From: Tritrichomonas musculus
Taxonomy: Eukaryota; Parabasalia; Tritrichomonadida; Tritrichomonadidae
DNA: 64,000 nt
Assembly: GCA_039105265.1 (NCBI GenBank)
Contig: JAPFFF010000005.1
Coordinates: 2,341,501 to 2,405,500 of the forward strand
Direction of reading: 5' to 3'
Numbering within the stretch: position 1 is the stretch's first letter; every line of letters begins with the position of its first letter. The notes below the pieces were generated by a model. The model worked only from the letters and a program-made list of their open reading frames with translations, was not told the DNA's origin and ran no database searches. Position numbers and translations under genes: made by a program. Positions 50,745 through 58,890 of the stretch are shown piece after piece.

Positions 50745-51334
50745 TGTCTTTTCAATAAAGTAATCGTATTATTTTAAATTGCATGCTTATTCATATTTTT
50801 CTGAATCAAATTTGGATGATCTTTCATTGACGTTGAAGCATTATCGTTAATTTTATCAAAAAGTCTAAAAATGCATTGAATTTTGTCAACCTATAAATAA
50901 AAAAATTATGTTCAATCCTTGATAATATTTGTTATATTTACCAATTCTATAATTTTGTTTCACATCATTAAATATTCAAAACAATTCAAAAGTAATTCAA
51001 TTGGAGCGCCAAAAAATATTCATTGAATTTGAATAAAATTCTTTTAACTACAATGATTTTATCTCGAATAATAATTAGAGTTTAATAGATATATTTTAAT
51101 ATTAAAATATGTGATTATATAATAAATTATATATTAAATTTTTTTATTGTTTCTTTTTTTATGATTGAGAAATGAATACTATTATTTTGTTATTCTTGAT
51201 TTTGAATAATTTTGAATTTAGATTAATTCAATCTTTCTTTATTTCATGTCAATTGACTAACAATCTAAATTTTGAATGTCGTTTACCAACTAATAATTCA
51301 AAAGTTTCTATCATTTATTTATAGCATTATTTCT
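50742..51334. other. Divergent promoter region, kinase and transporter
   Basis: 593 bases of A+T-rich DNA. An open stretch from 51,272 extends the transporter frame upstream but begins with TTG, so it is treated as leader. No motif can be assigned. Confidence 0.45.
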
Positions 51335-52843
51335 ATGCAATCAAGTAAAGATCTTTTTCCAATTTTTGTTATTCTCCTATCTTCAACATGCTTTGGCTCA
51401 TTGAGCTCTTTTCCTGGGCCATGTTCTTCATCAATGAAGAAGATATATCCCGGACTCGCAGCTCCGAAAAACGACGATAAATGGGAATGGTTTAGTAACG
51501 GGCCTAGATTAACTGCAGCAGTAGGCCCTTTTTTGTTTTGTCCTTTGGTTTATCGATTCGGACGTCAAGCTTCAATCTCATTCGCTGGATTCGCTAATGG
51601 CGTTCTTTATTTACTTTTACTTCCAACTAATGAAAATTTAATGACTTATATCATGATTATTCGTCTCATTCATGGTTTAATATGGGGATTTTTATCAACG
51701 ATTACGTTAGTTTATTTAATCGAGATGTCTTCACCAAATGCTTATGGATTTACCGGATGTATGCATCAGTTTTTTAATGTTTTTGGAATAGTTTTAAATA
51801 ATATTTTAGCAGCATTCGTTAATTTCCGAACGTTATCAATTATTTGCGGAGTCATTTCATTTGTTTTTTGCGGTCTTGTATGGGTTATTAATGATTCAAG
51901 AGTATCATTGCAAGATAAAATGATACGTCTTGCTAAGAAAAGTATGCGTCAGCATGCCAAAAAAAATTTTAAGTTAGCCAAGCAAAAGCAGCGTAAATCA
52001 ACGAATGTTGATGATAATGATGAAGATTCAAACAAAAACGAAGATCAAAATGAAAAAAAATCTCTTTTTTCTCGAAAATCAAAGAAATCTTTTAAAAAAT
52101 CTCAAAATTCAGGAAAAAAGAAAATTAGAAATCAAGGTGACTATGAAAATGTAGGTAATTCAAATTTTATTCGTGTGAATCGTAACATTGATTCGAATTT
52201 TGTTTTAAACGGCGAGTATATCAGAACAGAAAGCTTACTTCAAAAAAAATATCTTTTTGTTGTTGTATCAGGTTCATTCATGTTTTTATTTCAACAATTT
52301 TCGGGTGCAAATGCAATTCTTTCAAATTTGAGTACGATTATGGCGCAAAGTGGATTATTAATTGATCCAAATCTCCAAAGTTCCATGGCAAATGCAGCTC
52401 AATTAATTGCGGTACTTGTTTGCTCATTTCTTGTTGACTCTTTTGGTCCTAGAATTATGTGGTGTATTTCAGCATCTCTTTGTGTTGTTTTTTTAGTTAT
52501 TTACGCTGTTACCCAAAAGGTAGCAACACCTCATTTTTTTCCAGTATTATGCATATTTCTTTATCGTCTTTCATTTGGTCTCGGTGTTGGGCCTTTAACT
52601 TATGCAACTTGGGTCCATCTTCTATCCGACTCTGTTAGATATTATGGAACAATGATTCTAATGTCTGTCCATTGGCTCATATCTTGGGTTGTCGTGATAA
52701 CTTTTCCAATTATGAACAAAAATATTACCCCATTTTATACAGTAATTGTATATGCCATTTCTACATTTATTTCGGTTTTTTATGGTATTTTCTTTATTCC
52801 TGATAACAGCGATAAAGAAACTGAAGAAATGGCTCTTATATAA
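51335..52843 (+). CDS. Major facilitator superfamily transporter, sugar-porter type
   Basis: 502 residues from the ATG at 51,335, directly before the first membrane helix (LFPIFVILLSSTCFGSLSSF). Twelve hydrophobic helices fit, six on each side of a long charged cytoplasmic loop (about residues 200-315, Lys/Asn/Asp-rich with KKS repeats). Family marks are YRFGRQ after helix 2-3 (like the sugar-porter RxGRR loop), FQQFSGANAI in helix 7 (like QQLSGINAI, sugar-contacting), and DSFGPRIMW after helix 8. The PESPRWL signature normally after helix 6 is not recognisable (the region reads INDSRVSLQDK). It is probably a plasma-membrane hexose or related transporter. Confidence 0.85.
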   Translation: MQSSKDLFPIFVILLSSTCFGSLSSFPGPCSSSMKKIYPGLAAPKNDDKWEWFSNGPRLTAAVGPFLFCPLVYRFGRQASISFAGFANGVLYLLLLPTNENLMTYIMIIRLIHGLIWGFLSTITLVYLIEMSSPNAYGFTGCMHQFFNVFGIVLNNILAAFVNFRTLSIICGVISFVFCGLVWVINDSRVSLQDKMIRLAKKSMRQHAKKNFKLAKQKQRKSTNVDDNDEDSNKNEDQNEKKSLFSRKSKKSFKKSQNSGKKKIRNQGDYENVGNSNFIRVNRNIDSNFVLNGEYIRTESLLQKKYLFVVVSGSFMFLFQQFSGANAILSNLSTIMAQSGLLIDPNLQSSMANAAQLIAVLVCSFLVDSFGPRIMWCISASLCVVFLVIYAVTQKVATPHFFPVLCIFLYRLSFGLGVGPLTYATWVHLLSDSVRYYGTMILMSVHWLISWVVVITFPIMNKNITPFYTVIVYAISTFISVFYGIFFIPDNSDKETEEMALI

Positions 52844-54422
52844 TCTTGCTTAGTTTTAATCACTGTTTAATATTTTTAATAGAATTGTTTTTAAATAAAT
52901 TCAAATATAGATATATTTTCTTTTTTATGTTTTTGTACTATTCAAAAAGTTACAACATCTCTGAAAAAATCACAACTTTCAAAAAACTTCATTTCCACTG
53001 TATCATATCGTTTTGGCCTAGAAATTATTCGATAATTTATATTTTTGTTAATGTATTAAAAGATCAATATAATATATGAAAAAAAATTAATGAAAAACAA
53101 GAAAATTATTTCATAAAACAATGCCACTTTTTGATAAGCAAAAACTCGTTATCATTGAGAGTCTAACAATGTTAATCATCAATGAAATTTCATTTGTAGA
53201 TATATTCTTCATCAATGAAAATATGCTTACAAAGAAGTAGCATTGTTGTTTAACTCGCAATTTTTGAATGATTGATCGGAAACAAAAAACTCGTTTTTTT
53301 CGTTATTTTGAATTCAAATAAAAAAAAAATTGGCAGAATGCAAAATAAGGAGATATTTGTCAGCATTGCGCATTTTAAAAAAGAATGACAAAGATTTTTG
53401 ATCATCGTAATAACCGAATTAACGTGAATAACGAGAATAACGAGTTTTATAAAATAACGGGAAAAACGAGAATAACGATTTTTTTTCTGAAAAAAATATA
53501 AAAATAAAAACTCGTTATTCTCGTTATTGTATTCAATTTAAAAAAATCTAAAAAATGACTAAAAATATTTTTTTCTATATTAACAGATATTAAAAGCATG
53601 AAATGTGTAAGAGATCAAGTAATAAAGAATTCTGAGAAGATATTTTATAACAGAAAAAACGAGTTTTTATACTCAAAATATAATTGAAACTATTCAATTT
53701 AACCATCAGAAATTGATTTAAAAAATTCAATCATATCAAATATTTTCAATGTAAAATTCGTTATTCTCGTTATTATTGTTTTTCAAAAAATAAAATTTAA
53801 AAATACGATTCATTTTTATAATTTGTAGATCTTATCCTGGATGGATCTTGTTCCTAAGACATCATACATCCATCTAGAATGAATTAACTTTGAATGCCAT
53901 TCATATTTTCTTTGAAATGAATTGATTTCTTTCAAAAAAACACCATAGAATTAAATTTTCAATGAATAAATTAAGTTTACTTTGCGTTTTGAGAGTATCT
54001 AAAGGGCATTTTGACGTTATTCTATTCATTTTTATGCTTTTTATTTTGTCGGGAACACCTCTTTCAAAAACACGAAATAACGGGAAAAACGAGCTGATTC
54101 GTTATAATTATTTTCACATTTTTTTGAGTAATTTCTTTAGTTCTCTGTTAGGTAAGGCATTAATAGACGTTCATCTAATTTATTACATTGTTAAAATTTG
54201 TGAGAATTGAGTCTATCTCACAGAACGTTTTCTATTTATTTTGTTACAAATAAGTTTTCTTTCAAATGTGGTTATATTTATAAATTGAATTCAAAATGTA
54301 AAACCTTTGTTATTCAAATTTTATCATTGATTGAATTTGAGTTAACTTTTTTCATTCAAAAAAAAACCAAAGGCCGACATTTTATATCATATCATTTTTT
54401 TAAAAAAAATTAAAATAGCACG
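52844..54422. other. Intergenic region upstream of the Myb gene, rich in TAACGA motifs
   Basis: 1.6 kb, A+T-rich. Open frames here (52,846-53,079; 53,962-54,413) do not look like proteins. The region holds the TAACGA/TCGTTA cluster listed separately. A hairpin, GATGGAT/ATCCATC (53,840-53,846 with 53,868-53,874), lies in a locally G+C-richer patch of unknown nature. Confidence 0.55.
53146..54104. promoter_or_regulatory. Cluster of TAACGA/TCGTTA motifs, candidate Myb-binding sites
   Basis: At least nine copies of TAACGA or its complement start at 53146, 53429, 53438, 53473, 53512, 53521, 53758, 53767 and 54099. Three pairs are exactly nine bases apart (AATAACGAGAATAACGAG or its complement). 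Trichomonas vaginalis Myb proteins are known to bind TAACGA-type elements in the ap65-1 promoter. The next gene downstream (54,423) encodes a two-repeat Myb protein, so autoregulation is a natural guess. It could instead be a degenerate repeat without function. Confidence 0.5.
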
Positions 54423-55175
54423 ATGTCTTCAAAAGAAATACAAATAAAAAATAAAACTAATAAAAGCCAGACTGATTTCATTACTTATAATGATGATGAA
54501 AGCGACTCAAGTGACAATATTAATATGATAGATAACTCTGAAAAGCAAACTACAAAATCAATAACAAGAGTAAAATTTCTTCCATCAGAAGATAAAACTA
54601 TTATTGATCTTGTTTCTAATTATGGAACAGATTGGAAAGTGATATCTCAATTATTTGGACCATCAAGAACAAAGAGACAGATCAGAGAAAGATGGCAAAA
54701 TTACTTAAATCCTGATTGTAATCCTTTGTACACAGATGAAGAGGACCAAATGTTGATGGATCTTGTCAACGAGATGGGCACGAAATGGTCAAAAATTGCT
54801 GAAATCATTGGAAAAAAATCAGCAATTTCATGTCGAAATAGACATCGTATTCTAGTCAAAGAAATGAATAGAAAATCATCAAATAAAAGTGCTAAATTGA
54901 ATAAAGCACAAAAGAAAAATGATGATAAAGTTAATTTGACTAATGCAGTTGATAAAACAGATGCAAATATCATCAACTTGAAAAATAATAGTAATAATAA
55001 AGAAGATTTAAAGGCAATCTTTGATGATATCAAATTTGATGATGATGATTTTAATGATGATAGCGTTGAAGATATTAACTCTTTTTTTTTTAGTTCAACA
55101 TTGGATAATGATCAAGAAGTATGCTTTGATCCAGCTAATTATATATTTGAATACAATCTGTATGATAGTTTTTAG
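54423..55175 (+). CDS. Two-repeat (R2R3-type) Myb DNA-binding protein
   Basis: 250 residues. Two Myb repeats lie at about 50-100 (FLPSEDKTIIDLVSNYGTDW, then RTKRQIRERWQNYLNP) and 102-155 (YTDEEDQMLMDLVNEMGTKW, then RNRHRILVKEM). The Trp and bulky residues are spaced as in Myb helices, and the third helix of each carries the DNA-contacting basic and Asn residues. The N-terminus is acidic and Ser-rich. The C-terminus is Lys/Asn-rich, then very acidic (DDDDFNDDSVEDI), which may be an activation region. Such small R2R3 proteins are the main expanded transcription-factor family in trichomonads. The ATG at 54,423 is the first in frame. Confidence 0.92.
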   Translation: MSSKEIQIKNKTNKSQTDFITYNDDESDSSDNINMIDNSEKQTTKSITRVKFLPSEDKTIIDLVSNYGTDWKVISQLFGPSRTKRQIRERWQNYLNPDCNPLYTDEEDQMLMDLVNEMGTKWSKIAEIIGKKSAISCRNRHRILVKEMNRKSSNKSAKLNKAQKKNDDKVNLTNAVDKTDANIINLKNNSNNKEDLKAIFDDIKFDDDDFNDDSVEDINSFFFSSTLDNDQEVCFDPANYIFEYNLYDSF

Positions 55176-55490
55176 AATGAAGATTATTGTTGTTTGATTG
55201 TTCATAATATTTTCTTTTTTTTTTACGTTTTTATTAAATAAATAAAGAAAAAAAGTATTAATGTAAGTTAAAGTATTATTTTTTTTAATATTGTTTTATA
55301 GATTTTGAACAAATTTGATGATTTGTTCCGTGAAAATTTTCACTTCCTTCTCAAAATTGAATTGATTCAATTTAACTTTTTGAGAGTTAAAAATAACGAC
55401 AGATTGATGAACAACAAAAACAAAAAAAAAAACAAATAAAAAGCAACTAATAAAATATAAAGCATAATGAATTTCAGTATATCAAAAGCT

Positions 55491-55491
<1 letters not shown>

Positions 55492-55531
<40 letters not shown>
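55492..55531. repeat. 40-base poly(A) tract
   Basis: An uninterrupted A run between the convergent 3' ends of the Myb gene and the Sel1-like-repeat gene. Confidence 0.95.
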
Positions 55532-55534
<3 letters not shown>

Positions 55535-55699
55535 TTTTGAAAAAAGTAAATAACAATATTAAAATAAGACAACAAAGAGCATCACCATTAAAAAAAATAA
55601 TCACAAAAGGCAGTAGATAATGAAAATGATAACATCCTTGAATAATTCAAAAAATTAAAACATTACAATTTACTAAAAAAAAAAAGTTGAATTCTCGCC

Positions 55700-55700
<1 letters not shown>

Positions 55701-55730
<30 letters not shown>
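55701..55730. repeat. 30-base poly(A) tract
   Basis: A second A run, 32 bases past the stop codon of the minus-strand Sel1-like-repeat gene; as template for that gene it is a T tract. Confidence 0.95.
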
Positions 55731-55735
<5 letters not shown>

Positions 55736-55761
55736 AAAATTACATCAAATATATACTTCTT

Positions 55762-57990
55762 TTATTGACTCGTCGCTTTTTTATACATGTTCAAGTAAAC
55801 AGTAGCTTCATCAGGATTATGAGTAACATTTCTTCCTCTCATCAAATATTTCGACAAAATTTTCATACTACCAACATCACCCGCATCCGCAGCAATTTTC
55901 AGCAAACGAACGACTTCATCCGGTTCCAATTTCCATTCATACAAGAGCTTATTGAACAACTTATCAGAAAAATCAGGATCGCCCGACTTTTTGATAGCAT
56001 CTTTGGCCTCAACGCCTTTATTAGCCAAAAGGAGGCATTTGACTAAATAAAAGGCGCATTGGTGGTTACCATTTTCTTCGCCAAGAGAGTAATACTTGAT
56101 TGCTTCATTTAAATCTTGTTTAACGAATTTTCCATTTTCGTAGATATCTCCCAAATCAAACATAGCTGTTGAATTCTTGCACTGTTCAGCAGCTTTTTTC
56201 AAGTACTTAATTCCTTCATCAATGTTAGGTTCAATATAGCCGTTCCCTTCGATTAAAATTTTAGCATAATTAATCATGGCAAATGCATTACTTCCATTAT
56301 TTAAATCAGCCCTTTCTTTTAATCTTTTCATCTCTTGTAACTTCGCCATTTTAATTATTTTATCTTTTTCTTCTTCAGTTTTTTTTTCGGGCTCTTTTTC
56401 TGTATCGTCTTTTGATGCTTTTTCATAAATCAAACGAAGCTTGTCAATTGCTATGGGATTATCTAACGTCGCTAGAACTTTAATTAGATTGATATATTCA
56501 TCGTTGTTCTGTTCAAGTGGTGGTTTGCCGCTTTTATAGCCGTTCGCTAATTTAAATAATAATTTTTCGTCTTTTTTATCTATCGCAAATTGTTTAAAAT
56601 AGGATATAACTGGTCCATCTTGTTTGAGAACTAATTTGTTAAGGTTTCCATTCAAAAAGAGATGGGCTAAATCTAGAACATAGCTATCATCTTTTTTTAA
56701 TTTTAAGAATTTTACAATATCGGCTTCATTTGGTTTGGGTGCGATTTGATCTGAACGTAGCATTATATTTAGAACTTCATTAAGTGATTCTTGATGGCCT
56801 AAGCTGGCTAAAATTTGTAATAAATAAAAACTTTTATCGAAATTAGGCAGATAAACTTCTCCATTTAGTAATTGAAGTGAAAACTTGTAGATTTCATTCA
56901 TAGTCTCTCTTTCATTTTCTTTTTCTTTTCGAGTGCTTTCATCATTTGCTGCTTTGCCTTTGGCTTTTCGTTCATTTCTTTTTTTTGATATCTCAGCTAA
57001 TTTTTGCTTGTATGATCTGATATTAGCTTCAGCTGCTTTCTCTCTGTATGCTTTGTGGTTTTCTTCGCTAGCTTCGCAACCTTCTCCATTTTTATAAAGA
57101 TCAGAAATTTTTATCATTGAATCAACATCTCCGTTATCAGCAAGTAATTTTGTGTATTTGAAATACTCGTTGATATTTGGATCAACATCTCTCCCGTATT
57201 TATAAATGAGTTGCAAATGACGGATACTATCAATATCTTGTAATTTTGCAAGTTTTTTGTAGTATGGAAGAGCTTGTAAACGATTCTTGCGAATCGGTTC
57301 TTTATCAAATTTTTCTGTAAGCCAAATCATTGCTTCAGCATCATTTTCTTCGTTTGCAAGACGAATTTTTTCATAAAGTTCTTCCTTTTGTTTCTTTTTC
57401 TTTTCTGCCCGATATTGTTCTGCGACTTTTTCGCTTTCTAATTCTGTATCTGTCGATTCTTGTTGATTATCTGAATTTGCAGCCTTTTTATCTTCTTCTT
57501 GTTTTAAAATAGAAGAAAGAAGATGAAGAGATTCGTAGTATCCAAGATCTGCTGATTTTCTAAGTAATTCTTTTGCTTGTTCATTTTGTTCTTGTTGAAA
57601 TAAAGAGGCAGCATAATAATACATTCCTTCTGGATTATTTAAACTAGATGCTACTTTAAAATATTTAGTTGATTTTTCATCGTCGTGCTTTATATCTTGT
57701 AAAATTTTTCCAATTTCAACCATTGAATATGAATTTTTTTGTTTAACACCAAGCTGATAATATTTAAGTGCTTCATCATATTTTTTATTTGCAACTTGAA
57801 TATCAGCATAACGATTTATTGCATCAATATTGCCAGAATCTGCAGATGTCTTGAAATAAGAAGGAGCTTTTTCAGGACAACGTTTTAAACCATATGTGCC
57901 TTTTAGTAGTCCCATACCAACTTTGTAGCATGCGTCAGGATCATTTGTTTTAGCTGCTTTTAATAAAGCTTCTACTGATTCTTGACTCAT
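55762..57990 (-). CDS. Sel1-like-repeat protein, intact, 742 residues
   Basis: Sel1/TPR-like repeats cover the chain, for example DACYKVGMGLLKGTYGLKRC, DAINRYADIQVANKKYDEAL, NSYSMVEIGKILQDI and TAMFDLGDIYENGKFVKQDL. A Lys/Glu-rich low-complexity stretch lies near 170-205, with further charged linkers near 320-345 and 520-545. The start at 57,988-57,990 has the ATCAAATG context also seen in the Polinton genes. Proteins of this type form solenoid scaffolds, as in Sel1/Hrd3 of ER-associated degradation, but there is no signal peptide or membrane helix here, so a cytosolic adaptor is likelier. It differs strongly from the decayed Sel1 genes at 15-22 kb in having long charged linkers and no Gln repeats. 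Confidence 0.88.
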   Translation of the reverse strand: MSQESVEALLKAAKTNDPDACYKVGMGLLKGTYGLKRCPEKAPSYFKTSADSGNIDAINRYADIQVANKKYDEALKYYQLGVKQKNSYSMVEIGKILQDIKHDDEKSTKYFKVASSLNNPEGMYYYAASLFQQEQNEQAKELLRKSADLGYYESLHLLSSILKQEEDKKAANSDNQQESTDTELESEKVAEQYRAEKKKKQKEELYEKIRLANEENDAEAMIWLTEKFDKEPIRKNRLQALPYYKKLAKLQDIDSIRHLQLIYKYGRDVDPNINEYFKYTKLLADNGDVDSMIKISDLYKNGEGCEASEENHKAYREKAAEANIRSYKQKLAEISKKRNERKAKGKAANDESTRKEKENERETMNEIYKFSLQLLNGEVYLPNFDKSFYLLQILASLGHQESLNEVLNIMLRSDQIAPKPNEADIVKFLKLKKDDSYVLDLAHLFLNGNLNKLVLKQDGPVISYFKQFAIDKKDEKLLFKLANGYKSGKPPLEQNNDEYINLIKVLATLDNPIAIDKLRLIYEKASKDDTEKEPEKKTEEEKDKIIKMAKLQEMKRLKERADLNNGSNAFAMINYAKILIEGNGYIEPNIDEGIKYLKKAAEQCKNSTAMFDLGDIYENGKFVKQDLNEAIKYYSLGEENGNHQCAFYLVKCLLLANKGVEAKDAIKKSGDPDFSDKLFNKLLYEWKLEPDEVVRLLKIAADAGDVGSMKILSKYLMRGRNVTHNPDEATVYLNMYKKATSQ

Positions 57991-58890
57991 TTGATATATT
58001 GATCGTTTTTACCAGAAAAATATAATATATAAAAAGACGTTTAGGATATTTGAGAATATGTTTTTTAATAATATATATTTATTTTAACATCAGTAAATGG
58101 AATAATTATGTTCTTAGATATTTTTATTAAATTTTGCAAGATAATCCTTTTTGAATAAATTTTGTTTAGATTGAAAAAAAATTATCAAAAATTGATTTGA
58201 CAAAAATTTTATAATATATATTGATTATCTCGTTTAAAAATATATTATTAATCAAAATATTAAATGATTTATCTGTTGCACATATATGTTATTTCAAAAA
58301 AATAATTGTTATTTAACAAGTTTTAAATTTAAACATTTGATATTATTAAAAACTTGATAACTTCATATCAAATGATTACATTTTTAAATTTCTCATTCTT
58401 TTTTAATATAAAATCAATTTTTTATATTCATTTATTCTGTTTCATTATGTCGAAACTTATCTTTACTTAAGTTAACAAATTTTAAAAAAATATTTTAACT
58501 TTATTTCTTTAATAACGAGTTTTTTGATGGTCGAAAGAAAAAGTGACAAAAGGCTGTTGATAAGCTCATGAATTCTTACTCTTGGGTGTCATAACCAGCC
58601 AACAAAACCTGAACATCTTCAGGAGGGTCGCCGTTGACACCTCTGCTCCGGTGTTCGTTCAAAACGAAATCTATTTTTTTACGATATTTTATTTATTAAT
58701 CTAATAGAAAATAAATTAACATCAATCTGATTTAAGAAAAATCATGCAATCCAATGATAAGTTTCTTTTTTTATTAAAATAAAATAAACAGTTCAATAAA
58801 AAAAAAAAAGAGAGATTCATTATGTACAAGGTCAAATATGAGGCCAAAAAATCATGCTAAATGATCGGCTTGTTTCTTTACATTTTTCTT
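57991..58890. other. Intergenic region between minus-strand genes
   Basis: 900 bases. A+T-rich except for the coding fossil at 58,576-58,683. A TAACGAG motif lies near 58,513. No gene supported. Confidence 0.5.
58576..58683 (-). pseudogene. Short fragment of a proteasome beta-subunit-like gene
   Basis: On the minus strand about 35 codons end in TAA (58,576-58,578). The protein reads NEHRSRGVNGDPP, then EDVQVLLAGYDTQE. The LLAGYD motif preceded by a DV/NV strand and an RSR segment is characteristic of the PSMB2-type proteasome beta subunit. The patch is strongly G+C-richer than the spacer around it, has no start, and is cut at both ends relative to a complete subunit. It is best read as a transposed or relic host gene fragment. 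Chance is unlikely given composition and motif. Confidence 0.55.

Noticed and set aside
53828-53880. G+C-richer patch with GATGGAT/ATCCATC hairpin, one frame reading DVLGTRSIQDKIYKL
   Set aside because: It is too short to identify; it could be a transposon or gene relic but nothing fixes it, so it is listed only within the spacer.
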